Positions 34,193 through 45,533 of a DNA stretch of 64,000 bases are shown in pieces (position 1 is the first letter of the stretch; each line of letters begins with the position of its first letter). A program made the translations under genes and the position numbers. Source of the DNA: Perilla frutescens (lineage: Eukaryota; Streptophyta; Magnoliopsida; Lamiales; Lamiaceae); the NCBI GenBank assembly GCA_026008535.1, contig BRKX01000004.1, positions 34,228,501 to 34,292,500 of the forward strand, read 5' to 3'. Below the pieces are notes generated by a model, which saw only the letters and a program-made list of their open reading frames with translations, made no database searches and was not told where the DNA came from.

Positions 34193-35639
34193 TGTTGGGG
34201 TTTTTTCGAATTAAACCACCGCAGGATCATTTGGATGTTCATTAATCCGTGTTCATGCAAATCATAATTTTATGTAACATGCATGTTTATCACAGTCTAT
34301 ACAAAAAACATGCAAAGCAGATTCGAATCTAATAAAGCGGAAGACATAGAAACGAATCTACTTACAAATCGATAGACGGTCTGTGGACAAGATTAAAGAT
34401 CTAATCTTGCTGTTGAATGAATACTGTGACAGGCGCCACCTAGCTCAAAATTTGGACCACCACAAATTCTACTCCAAGATCTTCTGTTGTATTCCCGGAC
34501 TATATCTAGATTCAGAGTGGGCTGAAATCTACTAGATAGAGTTGTGAAATCTGTGGATAACTTTGAGAGACAAAGAGGGGCTGAATAATAGTGTGTAAAT
34601 TTCGCCCCCCCCTTCCCCTATTTATAGGAAGGTGGGTGAAAATTAGATCTCCAAACCCTACTGGGTATGGGTCTCTATCTCAAGTTCAATATCCAGTCCA
34701 CTATCAGTCAATTGGGCTACAACAGGGATCTAGAAGAATATTAAATTGGCCCACTAATTTATTTAATATCCAATATCTAATAAACTTAGGATATAATTAA
34801 ATAAATTAAGTTTTACTTTTATTCCACTAAAGAAGTAAAGAAGTAAAACTGACCTACCAATTTAATACATATTTACGAATATGCTTTCTCCTTTAGTCCA
34901 GCCATTCCCCGTGTTTAAGATATAATGTTCATTAATTAATTATGTAAGCCTCTGACAGCTATAATTAATCAACATCTAAAACCTTGAGTAGTACCATACA
35001 AGCTTTATTCATGTACGGAATAAATTCCACCTGCAGGGTTTCAACATGAACTTGTGCTTCCTCAAGAGAACATCATCAACCTGGCGCACCAGGACACAGT
35101 GCTCATGCATACTGCTCGAGACATCATGTATACATTGTTATTACCCAAGATATCGAATTCGATCTACGAAAAGATCTCACCCATTGATAAATCAAAGTAA
35201 TAAACAACACACACATATGCTCGCCAATATCACATGAGTTCAGAACCCGAACTCTGTGGATCTTTATTCTCTCAGTAACTGGGTCAGAGACAGAGAATAG
35301 TATCCTATCGTGATCCTCCTCAATACACTAACTAGTGTACTAGAATAATCAGTTAGTCAAGATAAACTAACTTATCAGATTATTCTACGGTGTACCGATG
35401 GTGTGTTCAGGACCATCTAAGCCATGAGCTCTTTAATACATTACAAGGTTCTAATGATACGATCTTGCCGTGTGACTCCCCACACCATATCATCTACAAT
35501 GTAAGTATATGGAACATTGCATAAAACAATTATAGAACATAATCTAAATGCAAACAGTGACTGCAATAACTTTCATTTCATATCATCATATCATCAGAAA
35601 AGTATACAAAGACAAGTCTTCTAGTATACAAAACTAACA
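34193..35639 (-). repeat. K1 5' LTR
   Basis: 1447 bp, full-length partner of 26606-27686. It retains the segment deleted in the 3' LTR; the solo copy at 60480-61925 retains it too. Confidence 0.95.
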
Positions 35640-35644
35640 GTCTC

Positions 35645-35947
35645 AGCGTTTCGGCTCAATCCGCCTTTGTCGACATGTCACTCTCACCTAAACTGCACCT
35701 ATGCTCATACTCAACCATTTTACGGATGAAATCCCCCTGCTTAAGAACACCAAAGCCAAGAAAATATGGCTACAAAAGAGCATACAAAACCACAACTACA
35801 ATTTACAACGAATGAAAGGTAATCAACGAGAAATAAATAATCAAAGAAAAACAAACAAGAAGATAAGAAATTTAAAGAAAAAGTATTGGGGTGCCTCCCA
35901 ATAAGCGCTAAGTTTAACGTCACTAGCTCGACGAAGTACCAAAACAT
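35645..35947 (-). other. B spacer between integrase and the K1 insertion point
   Basis: No gene. Near 35884-35935 it carries the GGTGCCTCCCAATAAGCGCT stretch followed by TTTAACGTCACTAGCTCGACG, found just behind protease in A1 and A2. Confidence 0.6.
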
Positions 35948-37242
35948 CTAGGCGTCGTTGAGGTAGCAAACAAACACCTCTTCTTTCTCCTCAGGCTTGT
36001 AGAACATCTTAACCCGATGCCCATTCACCACGAACAAGCTTCCATCCTTGCCTTTGAGCTCAATTGCCCCGCCATCAAAAATTCGGGCTATAGTAAACGG
36101 ACCACTCCATTTGGTCTTAAGTTTTCCGGGAAATAGCTTGAATCTTGAATTGAACAAAAGAACTTCATCTCCCGGTGTGAGGTCTTTTTGTCTCAAGAGC
36201 TTGTCATGGTAAGCTTTAGCTCTCATCTTGTAAATAGCCAAATTTTCAAAAGCCTCCATCCGGAATTCCTCTAATTCATTCATTTTGAAGATTCACTCTC
36301 CAACGGATGACACGGGATCAAGGTTCAACTTCTTGGTGGCCCAAAACGCTTTATGCGAAAGCTCAACGGGCAAATGACAAGATTTTCCGAACACGAGTTG
36401 ATAGGGAGACATTCCTAGCGGGGTCTTGTAAGTCGTGCGATAAGCCCATAGTGCTTCATCCAAAAGTGAAGACCAATCTTTTCCATTTGTGCGGACTACC
36501 TTTTGAAGTATTTGCTTTACTTCTCGGTTTGCCAACTCGGCTTGACCGTTGGCTTGAGGATAATAAGGTGTCGTTACCTTATGCTTAACTCCATGTCTAG
36601 CAAGCAATGCTTCCATCCATTTGTTGCAAAAGTGTGAGCCACCATCGCTCACAATAGCTCTAGGGGCTCCATACCTTGTCAAAACATTCTTTTTGAGAAA
36701 TTTGAGAACAACTTTTACATCATTTGTCTTTGTTGGAGTGGCTTCAATCCATCGTGACACATAGTCTACAGCTAGCAAGATGTAAATATTTCTTTCTGAT
36801 GCAACAAACGGTCCCATGAAGTCTATTCCCCACACATCGAAAAGCTCAACTTCAATGGTATTCTTCATGGACATTTCATCCTTCTTAGATATAGATCCTA
36901 TACGTTGGCATTTATCACAACTCTTAACAAACTCTCTTGCATCCTTGAAAATGCTTGGCCAATAAAATCCACTTTGGTAAATCTTTCTAGCCGTCCGATT
37001 GGCTCCAAAATGTCCCCCACTCAATCCCGCATGGCATGATTCTAGTATGTGTCCCCATTCCTCTTCGGGCACACACCTCCTCAAAACTAGATCCGCACAT
37101 CTTCTAAACAAAAACGGTTCAACCCACACAAAGAATCTCAGATCATGGAAAAATTTCTTCTTTCGATATCCTTCTAACTCTTTAGGTGCAATTCCCGCCA
37201 CCAAGTAATTCACTATATCCGCGAACCATGGCACCTTCATCG
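35948..37242 (-). pseudogene. B integrase
   Basis: Athila-type integrase. Numbering from 37261: HHCC H77, H84, C115, C118; catalytic D147, D206 and E242 (35 residues between the last two); then LWAYRTTYKTPLGMSPYQLV and, after a TGA near 36293, the C-terminal module with LFPGKLKTKWSGPF. No chromodomain. The first seven residues of the open frame belong to solo LTR S2, which is inserted just upstream. Both halves share one frame. Confidence 0.92.
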
Positions 37243-37522
37243 TGTTAGGAAAAACACACACACAATCACGAAAATAGACACTCGAATTGTTTACCCAGTT
37301 CGATACGATGTGTATCTACGTCTGGGGGCGATGCCAAGCCAGGGTTTTCACTATATTTTCAGATGCAATTTACAATAGGAGAATGGCAATAAATAGATGC
37401 TAACAACCGAGCCCTAAACAACGTGGGCCCAAAAAAAACTTGTACGGAAGCCCAAAAAAATTCGGGTTGGATCGCCGAACTCGTGGTAGGATTCACTTCC
37501 TTCCAGGCTCTATACTCCAACA
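37243..37522 (-). mobile_element. S2: 280-bp solo LTR or TRIM-like insertion in B pol
   Basis: Bounded by TGTTAGG and CCAACA, with target duplication CATCG on both sides (37238-37242 and 37523-37527). It separates RNase H from integrase of B. Small size and TG..CA ends fit a short Copia LTR or a TRIM. The strand is uncertain. It matches no other LTR in the window that I can see. Confidence 0.75.
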
Positions 37523-39135
37523 CATCGTACCCACAATGAGGATCCTTTCATCTGGAAAGCAATCATCGATCTCCATTTTATCATCTTGATTTTCTTTGGT
37601 ATGCTCCAAACGAGATAGGTGGTCGGCCACCACATTCTCGCACCCCCTTTCGATCTCTAATTTCCACATCGAATTCTTGTAGGAGAAGAATCCACCGTAT
37701 AAGTCGGGGCTTGGCATCCTTCTTGGTAAAGAGATGCCTCAACGCGGCGTGATCCGTATGGAAAATTGTTCGGGCCCCAATAAGATAGGGCCGGAACTTG
37801 TCAAAAGCATATACGACCGCCAACAACTCCCTTGCTTCCATAGTTTTGATTCCATAGTAGATCACCTGGGTCCAAAGGTTTGCTTCCATAGTAGATCACC
37901 CGGAACAACTTCTCTCTCTTTTGCCTTAGAGTGGCTCCCACGGCTACCTCACTCGCAGCACACATGAGCTCAAAGGGTTCACTCCAATCTGGGGCAATAA
38001 GTACCGGGGCCGTCATTAGGGCTTTCTTCAGCGTCTCAAACGCCTGCACACATTCGCCATCAAAAACAAAATCATTAGATTTTTCAAGCAATTTACACAA
38101 AGGTTTAGAGATCTTTGAAAAATCCTTAATAAAACGCCGATAAAACCCGGCATGACCAAGGAAACTCCGGACACCCTTTTCATTGGTGGGGGGTGGAAGC
38201 TTCTCAATGGCAACTATTTTGGCTCGATCCACCTCTAACCCTGCAGCAGACACCTTGTGGCCAAGGACTACTCCGTCTCTTACCATGAAATGGCATTTCT
38301 CCAAGTTCAAAACAAGGTTAGTATCTTCACAACGCTGCAAAACTCGGGTTAGGTTGTTTAAGCAATCATCAAAAGAGTTTCCAAAAACCGAAAAATCATC
38401 CATGAAGACCTCCATTATCTTTTCAATCAAATCATGAAAAATTGACATCATGCACCTTTGAAAAGTAACCGGCGCATTGCACAATCCAAAGGACATTCTT
38501 CTAAAAGCAAAAATTCCATAAGGGCATGTGAAAGCGGATTTATGTTGGTCCTCGGGTGCAATTAAAATTTGGTTATATCCGGAATACCCATCTAAAAAAC
38601 AATAAAACTCATACCCGGCTAACCTATCAAGCATTTGGTCAATGAAAGGTAATGGAAAGTGATCCTTTCTAGTGGCCGCATTTAATGCACGGTAATCAAT
38701 ACACACTCGCCAACCATTCACAAGCCTAGTAGCTATCAATTCATTGCTTTCATCCTTTATTACAGTCATTCCTCCCTTTTTGGCTACCACTTGGGTGGGA
38801 CTCACTAACTCACTATCGGAAATAGCATAGACTATACCCGCATCAAGCCATTTAAGAACTTCCTTCCTAACCACTTCTTGCATTATGGGATTCAATGGAC
38901 GTTGGGGTTGGACACGAGGTTGGTAATCTTCTTCTAACAAAATCCTATGCATGCAAATTGTGGGACTAATACCCTTCAAATCCCCAATGAACCACCCTAA
39001 TGCGGATTTATGCTTCCTCAAAACTCTTAGTAACTTATCAAGCTCACATGAAGATAAAAAGGATGACACAATTACGAGGTATGTTTCATTTGGACCCAAG
39101 TAAGCATACCTCAAATGGCTCGGGAGTGGTTTCAA
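37523..39135 (-). pseudogene. B reverse transcriptase and RNase H
   Basis: RT runs from about 39135 to 38100: WRVCIDYRALNAATRKDHFP, YEFYCFLDGYSGYNQI, MSFGLCNAPVTFQRCM and the catalytic FMDDFSVFG, all Athila/Tat-like. RNase H follows with TDHAALRHLFTKKDAKPRLI, then the NVVADHLSRLE linker. A small direct duplication of a CCATAGTAGATCACC-type word (37851-37905) shifts the frame between RT and RNase H, and another shift lies near 37650. Inactive. Confidence 0.92.
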
Positions 39136-39383
39136 TCTTCCTTCTTGTCTTTCTCTTCATCTCCTTCCTTTTTCAATGCCTCCTCTTTTCCATCCCTTAA
39201 TGGTAAAAAATGATTTTCTCATCTTGGGATTTCCTGTAGGGAATCAAGAGCAAATGCACAATCCAAAATATCGATATTATCATTAAAATCATCAAAAAAG
39301 GAAGAGGAGTAGAGAGATGCAAACAAGATGGTTTCCATGGGATCTTGAGAGATGTAACGCTCCATCATTGTCTCTTCAACACA

Positions 39384-39911
39384 TTATTCTACAATCTTCA
39401 TCACTTTACAATCTTCCATTCTCATGGATTCTTCATTATCATCATGAAACTTCATAGCATTATAAATTGAAAATGTACTACTTTCTTCATTCAAGCGGAG
39501 CGTGAGCTCCCCTTTTGACACATCAATTAGTGCCTTCCCCGTTGCTAAGAACAGCCTTCCCAAAATAAGTGGCACATTCTTATCCTCCTCCATATCTAAG
39601 ACAACAAAATCCATGGGGAAAATGAAGTCATTCACCTTCACAAGGACATCCTCCACAACTCCTCTTGGATAAGTCAAGGACCTATCCGCCATTTTCAAAC
39701 ATATCGTTGTCGGCTTGATTTCTCCAACATTAAGCTTCAAGAAGAATGACAACGGCATAAGATTTATACTTGCACCCAAATCACAAAGGGCTTTCTTCTC
39801 GTGGAAATCTCCAATGGTGATGGTAATGTTGAAACTCCCGGGATCCTTCATCTTGGTGGAAAGTTTCTTTTGAATCAAGGCACTACAATTTTCTGTCAAA
39901 CTCAGTCTCAA
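39384..39911 (-). pseudogene. B aspartic protease
   Basis: Retropepsin with active site LCDLGASINLMPLS (DLGA, a variant often seen in Athila) and a second block LILGRLFLATGKALIDV. It is shifted by a frame relative to gag near 39900 and ends at TAA 39384-39386; another frame change separates it from RT. The 39136-39383 stretch is the protease-RT linker with stops. Confidence 0.88.
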
Positions 39912-41610
39912 AGTTGTCCAATTTCCTCTTTCTCGTCACTACGTCTTTGAGAAATTTGGCATAGCTTGGCATTTGTTGAAGGGCCTCCACGAGAGGGAGG
40001 TTGATTTGAATCCTTCGGAATATGTCAAGAAATTTGGAGAATTGCTCCTCATTTTTGGACTTTTGAAGTCTTTGAGGGTAAGGTATGTTTGCATGTGATC
40101 CATCTACCTTCTTTGGTTGAGGTTTTACCTTTTCTTCAATGGATTCATCTTTCTTGACATTCATTTCATCTCCTACCACTTCTTCTTCTTTCCCTTCGTC
40201 AGTGGTTGCCTCATCATCTTGTGTTGGCAATTCGGGGCCCTTATATGTGGTTCCACTCCGTAAGGTAATGGCTTTGCAATCCTTTGGGTTTACCGTTGTA
40301 TTGGCGAGAAAGTGTCCCGGTTGATGTTGACCTCCTACAGCGGTAGCTAGTTGCCCCATTTGTTTCTCAAGCATTTTCAATTAGGTATTTACCGCCGCTT
40401 GGTTGCTCTCAAGCTTCTCAAATCTTGTTTGGGATTCACCCATATACTTGTCGGTCTTGTTCAATAGAGTTATGAGAAGTTCTTCCATTTTTGGTTTCTT
40501 TTCGTCATTGATGACCCCATTTGTAACTGAAAATCCAGGAGGTGGTTCGAGATGATTGTTCAGGTTTGAGTAAGAGAGATTCGGATGTGGTGGCCTAGGA
40601 TGGTATTGGTTTCTACCTTGCCCTTGTGGTCCTCCAAAGTGAGGCTTAAAACCTTGATTGAAGGGCCTTTGGTAACCCCCATAGTTACCTTGACCAACAA
40701 AGCTCGCTTCCTCCAAGTTAGGCATGATCGAAGGCTCCAATCTTGGTGATGCCATAGCCTCTATTTTCGAGTTCATAGTAGTCATCTGAGCGGCTAAAAG
40801 GGCTATGGCATCATTGTTTGTAGTTTCTACCTTTTTCAAGATTTGTACATTTTCCCGCTCCCCCGGCCATTGATAGGCGTTGGAGGCCATCTCCTCGATG
40901 ATTGTGACTGCTTCTTCGGGTCCTCGGTTTAGTAATGATCTTTCAGCCGACGCATCAAGAATACTTCTAACACTGGACTTGCAACCGCCATAAAAAATGT
41001 ACACTTGATGATCCGTGCCAAAACCGTGGCCCGGACATTTGCGAAGCATCTCTCTAAACTGCTCCCAAGCTTCACACAATGACTCTTCATCCCTTTGTTT
41101 TAATTGCGTTATCTCTCCCTTTAACTTCAATGTCTTTCCAGGAAGAAAGAATTTCTGAAGGAATTTAGAAAGCAAGTCACTCCATGAGGTGAATGAACCT
41201 GGTGGTTGGTTCAACCACCATGTTCATGCTTTATCCTGCAGTGAGAAATAGAATAGCTTCAAACGGATTGCATCCTCGGGCACCCCATTAATCTTGACCG
41301 TTCAGGCGATCTCTAAAAATTGGTGGACATGTTCGTGCGGATCTTCAAGTGCCGTTCCACCAAATTAGTTTTGGGACACAATAGCCATTAGTGCCGGCTT
41401 CAATTCGAAGTTGTTGGCTTGTATAGCCGGCCTATTGACAACCCCCTCATTAAGCATTGGTTGAAACAAGTTTCTAATCGGGGCTTCCTCAACTCGAGCC
41501 CTAGCTTCCTCTTGGGCCCGAAGTTGTCCTCTCATCTCCTCAAGCTGTCTTTGCATTTGAAGAATCAACGGATCTTGGATGGGAGGCGGAGGTGGTGGAT
41601 TATCCGCCAT
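39883..41610 (-). pseudogene. B gag
   Basis: Starts MADNPPPPPPIQDPLILQMQ at 41610. The Athila Gag core follows (QANNFELKPALMAIV, LLSKFLQKFFLPGKTLKLKG), then Gly/Gln-rich RGNYGGYQRPFNQGFKPHFG-like linker sequence and a coiled coil near FEKLESNQAAVNT...KMLEKQMGQLA. No zinc knuckle visible. In-frame stops at 41365-41367, near 41304, near 41225 and at 40381-40383; one frame throughout until 39883. Upstream (41611-41821) is a short leader. Confidence 0.88.
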
Positions 41611-41822
41611 TCTATGTCTGCGTCTTCTTCAAGCATTGTTATGACGGCTCGTGGCTTCAATCTCGGTATCTAACTCGAGCAACAGGTCACCACGTACCCT
41701 TGTATGTATACACTACCTGTGAACAACTTAGAGTAAGTTTGAAGTTCAAAATTAAACAACACATTTAATCTAGCAAAATGATTCTTGAAACGATATTGCA
41801 TACACTTAAATGAACAAATGAT

Positions 41823-41840
41823 TCCCCGGCAACGGCGCCA
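41823..41840 (-). other. B primer-binding site (tRNA-Asp type)
   Basis: Sense-strand TGGCGCCGTTGCCGGGGA, 6 bp inside the 5' LTR. Confidence 0.9.
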
Positions 41841-41846
41841 AAAACT

Positions 41847-43287
41847 TGATGAGATTTTTCTTTCACAATGATTATCAACAAAAGATTTAATTTACCAAAT
41901 CTCAATTATGCAAGTGAACATACGGAGCATAGGAGACCGGATCGAACACGGGGAATTAATTGCATAAACGAGCCTACAAGTACCATCACATCGAACATTT
42001 TCACTAGTCAAACCATTCAAAATTTGGATTGGATTTTTAACTAGAATAGTGAAATTTTGCAAAGATTAAACAAAATTTAGCAACACAAGAGATAGACGGG
42101 AATTAAATTGAAGTAAAGTTCACTTAAAAGAAAAACGGCTCTAGGGAATTGATCTTTGGCAAGGATACAATCATCAAATAGGGGGAATCATGCATCAATT
42201 TCCCAATTAAACAACACTTGATCACAAATATAGCCCAAGTCCTTTCTCAAGCAACCAAGACATTTTAAATTAAACACAACTCCCCTATCGCTAGGGCTCA
42301 ATTGCAATTTAATCTAAATTAAGCTCATTCAAGTTGATTAACACCAATTTAACACTAATTTCTCAATCTCATGTCAAATTGGGATCATAAACCAAACACC
42401 CATGCACAATTAGTTTTCTCAAACCTAATCATAGACAAATTTCTATCCTAGGATGGCCAATCCAAGCATAGATTCAAGCATAACATTGATTTATGATAGA
42501 AAATTGGTAAATCAAGCACAAACCCCTATTAGATTCTCATATCCAACACCAAATCTCAAAACCCTAGATACCTAGAAATTTAGCTATCCATAACCAAAAT
42601 AGAGAAATACATCACACAAAAGAAAAACATAAGAAAGGGGGAGAAAAAACCCAAAAACTTGTACTAAAATTCTTCAAGAAACTCCTTGTTCTTCAATATC
42701 CAAAGCTCCAAAGTATAAGCATCATTTCTCTCTCTAAAATTGGAAAAATATCAATTGCAATACCCCAATTTCGAACTAAGGTTGGTATTTATACAAGGTG
42801 GGGAAAATTGGGGTGAAAAATAAAGCAAAATCTGGAAATCCCGAAAATGTGACACAGGGGCACGACACGGGGCAGGTCGCGCCCCCTAGCTCGCGCCGGG
42901 TGGGATGAGGCGCGACCCGGACGGCCCCGGGTTTGGGTTGGGCTGCGCCGCAGGCGCCTGTTTTTCCGCCGCGAACGCAGGGCCAGCCGGTCGCGCCCCC
43001 AGCTCTGGGTCGTGCCGCGTTGCAGGCTTTGCCCGGCGTCCCGGCTCTGAATTTGTCTCCGTGCTCTCTCGCATGTTCGGCTCGGCTCTTCAGTCCTTTT
43101 CGAAACGCACTTCAACTCTCGGGCCTTGGATTGTTCATTTTTCGACTCTGTTTTCTAAATTAACTGTGTTAGCAACACTTATTATAAAAAGAAGCTAATA
43201 TTACCCTTAACAACGAATTAACAAACTAAAATATAAAAGAAACACAAATAATAATGCTCGGATTAGGACTAAAATACGAGTATGTCA
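41847..43287 (-). repeat. B 5' LTR
   Basis: 1441 bp partner of 20896-22337, with scattered substitutions concentrated in the GC block, as expected from methylated CpG decay. Confidence 0.95.
42785..43040 (-). promoter_or_regulatory. B promoter: TATA box and GC block
   Basis: On the minus strand TTGTATAAATACC (42797-42785) lies downstream of a strongly GC-rich block (42860-43040) rich in GCGC and GGCC words. Block, TATA and leader are in the same order as in A1/A2. ORFs on both strands of this block are composition artefacts. Confidence 0.55.
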
Positions 43288-43380
43288 ATACCCAACAAGT
43301 ATAAGGACATGCACATGTATTTTTTTTAAAACGTGAGTATAAAGACGGGTATCATAGTACCCTACCCATTATCATCCCTA

Positions 43381-44332
43381 CTCGAGATATGTATAATGCA
43401 TGCATCTCGAATTCATTTATGGAAGTCGATCTCAAACTGAAATCAATTCATATTTCTATGTATCCAAAAGTGGCTCACACGCATACGCACAAATATTTTT
43501 TTGTTTAGATAATTGAGCAAGGGAGAGGACCCATGAGATCGTCTATTGTATTTTTAATTTAATTCTGCTCTTATTATTTAGGATTCATTTTACACAATTT
43601 AGGTATATTAATTATATTTTTTAGTATTTAATTATTAGTTTTTAGTTATTAATTAAGTATGTAAAAATTTAAATACTACAAAATAGTAATAAACTCTAAT
43701 TAAAAAGATAACAAGTGTAAAATTAACCTAAGCTACAAAATATTGAAATCGAAGAAAAGAATGAAAAAACTAAATAAATGAAGTGCGTAATAAAGAATAC
43801 GATCTTGTGTGGGGGGATGGGTAAAGTAAGCTGAAAGTTTCTGACCTTCATAAGGCCCAATGCTTTCTTGGTATGTACTATGTATGTTGCGCATTGATTC
43901 AATTCCTATACGACTCATCAAATCAAATCAACTTTCATTACGCATATTTTATGTTTGTGCTAACCTAACATTACTAAAGATATATTATTTAGTTTAATAA
44001 AAAAAAAGAGATATTATTTAGTGCTTACTTGCAAAAATTATTAATTGATTTTTTATACAAATTCAGCACATGTACTTTGAATTGAAAAAATGAACAAAAT
44101 TAATGTATATAATTACTTGTAACAAAAAATCTGATGAATGAAACAATATTAAATCATAATGTGATTTGCGTAACAAAAATAGCTGACTCGATAATATTAA
44201 TTAAACAATCATCATATATATGTGATTGAATTCATCAATATACATAGGACCATGCATCTCGAATGTAACAGTTTCAAGACGAATAATTAGTCAAAATACA
44301 GCATCGATCTACTTGCTAATTATAATATTATT
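43381..44332. other. Flank between H and K2, no gene seen
   Basis: AT-rich sequence without coding signal, possibly the oldest host DNA in this part. Apart from the possible MITE at 43578-43731 I can name nothing in it. Confidence 0.5.
43578..43731. repeat. Possible MITE
   Basis: Imperfect terminal inverted repeats: TTAGGATTCATTTTACAC at the left and, inverted, TTAGGTTAATTTTACAC at the right, 154 bp in all, AT-rich inside. No clear target duplication. A related arm (TTAGTTTAATTTTACACTTG) lies near 57931. Confidence 0.35.
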
Positions 44333-44885
44333 TGTTGGATAATTAGTGGCCCATTTGTGTTGGGCTCGTTTTCCTTCAAGGCCCAAGACTGCCCGGCTCA
44401 ATCTCTGGAAGGCCCACATCCTCGCTGCCCTAGCCACCGATCTTTAAGTATCTCTATTGGGATATTTTCTACACACAGTTCTCATTCTTCTGTGTGTGCG
44501 GCTAGGTCTTAGAGAGAGAGAAAGAGAGAGTGGATCTGAGAGCTTTGTGCTCTGTCTCAGTGTGATCCTCTTCTTCTTCTTCTTCTTCTTCTTCTTCTTC
44601 TTCTTCTTCTTCGTGCTTTCTTCTTCTCTTTTGGTGTGTTAGAGCGCCTCGCTCTTTGTGTGTGAGGAGGAGTTCTTTGTGGAGCAACCAAGGTTACAAC
44701 CGTGTGTGGTCAAAGCTTTATCTGTCGGCGATCTTTGTGATCTAGTCAACGGTGGTGGAGATCTGTGTGTTCTGAGCCAATTGTCAGCTTCGGTTTATAG
44801 GATTGAAATATTCTTTTGTATTATTTCATTACGTATTCTTTTGTTTGTATTCTTCGGTAGTTTTGGATTGTATCTAGCCTTTACA
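44333..44885 (+). repeat. K2 5' LTR
   Basis: 553 bp, TGTTGGATAATTAG to TAGCCTTTACA. It carries a (CTT)n run (44570-44612) that is much shorter in the 3' LTR. Confidence 0.94.
44570..44612. repeat. (CTT)n microsatellite in K2 5' LTR
   Basis: About 14 CTT units; three in the 3' LTR near 57500-57511. Confidence 0.95.
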
Positions 44886-44886
44886 A

Positions 44887-44895
44887 TGGTATCAG
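44887..44895 (+). other. K2 primer-binding site (initiator tRNA-Met, decayed)
   Basis: TGGTATCAG one base after the 5' LTR, then TAGACC in place of AGC. Confidence 0.8.
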
Positions 44896-45533
44896 TAGAC
44901 CGTGAGGGCTATTGGTACTCCTCTCTTCCGTCGAACGCTCCGGCGGAATCCGTCTTCTCCCTCTACAGACGACAACAGGTAAAATGGTGACCCTCGCCTA
45001 GGGCACTGCTCTGGTAAATTGGCTTAAACCTCTCCTAGTGGCGTGAGGGCCTATAGGCTTGGTGTCTGCTCTGTGTTTTCTCTGTTGTTACATGTTTTGA
45101 CTCCTTTATTCTTCTGTTAGCGGTTAGGGTTTTCTCGCCTGATAATTTTTTTAGGGTTTCTTGGTTCTTGGGGCTTCTGCTGCTCTTTGCCTTTTCTCGC
45201 ATCCCTTTCTGCTTTCATTTCTTTGTGTTTCCGTTTTGGATCTGTGTGATCCTTTGAAGTTCTGTGTGATCTTCATTTTTTTTGGAACCTCTATGATATT
45301 CTTGGTTGTTTCATCATTGTTTACCCTACAATCTCAGTGGACTTTAGTGACCACCTGCGCCCCATTCAAACGGGTGATTGTGAACTGGGCTAGCACTTTA
45401 CTCCTTTGTCTGGGATTTCTAGGGTACATCCCGATGCATCAGCCGGTTCATTTCTGTTGTGTTTATGTTTTGGCTGGTTCTTGGTGCTTCTGCTATATTC
45501 CTGTTATTGGTGTCTCCATTTCTCTGTGTGAAA
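44896..45533 (+). other. K2 leader
   Basis: About 640 bp between primer site and gag; T-rich, without a supported ORF. Confidence 0.6.

Larger units (their letters stand above)
26606..35639 (-). mobile_element. K1: Ty1/Copia retrotransposon (Tork/Angela-like, tentative)
   Basis: Minus-strand Copia element inside B, with target duplication GTCTC (26601-26605 and 35640-35644). Right to left: 5' LTR (34193-35639), initiator-tRNA-Met primer site, a 2.4-kb leader with a repeat array, gag-protease, integrase, RT, RNase H, polypurine tract and a 3' LTR (26606-27686) shortened by a deletion. Integrase before RT is the Copia order. The coding region has about four stops and two single-base frameshifts. 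A solo LTR of the same family is at 60480-61925. Confidence 0.93.
20896..43287 (-). mobile_element. B: Athila retrotransposon with env-like gene, interrupted by K1 and S2
   Basis: Minus-strand Ty3/Gypsy element inserted in the right arm of H, with target duplication ATACC (20891-20895 and 43288-43292). Right to left: 5' LTR, tRNA-Asp-type primer site, gag, protease, RT-RNase H, integrase, then an Athila ORF1/env-like gene, a noncoding 3' region with a hairpin, polypurine tract and 3' LTR. K1 (26606-35639) and S2 (37243-37522) are inserted. Without them it is about 13.1 kb, normal for Athila. The LTRs differ by a few percent. All genes carry stops or frameshifts, so this copy is inactive. Confidence 0.93.
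17525..43380. mobile_element. H: Ac-like hAT transposon (non-autonomous), heavily interrupted
   Basis: The right end (43293-43380) finishes in CATCCCTA; reversed it begins TAGGGATG, the Ac/Ds-type terminus, and continues GGGTAGGGTACTATGATACC. The left arm (17525-17667) begins GGTAGGGTACTACAGTACCC and is a close inverted match. Removing S1 and one ATACC makes the left arm continue as an inverted copy of 20815-20875, which confirms the arms. Without C, S1 and B, H keeps only about 2.1 kb, with no transposase in 19017-20895. The first dozen or so bases of the left end were separated by C. The 8-bp target duplication cannot be tested because the left side is outside. Confidence 0.65.

Noticed and set aside
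43381..44332. Host gene in the flank
   Set aside because: No ORF with coding character, no splice-supported exon chain.
44502..44687. Glu-rich ORF in K2 5' LTR
   Set aside because: Antisense of the (CTT)n run.
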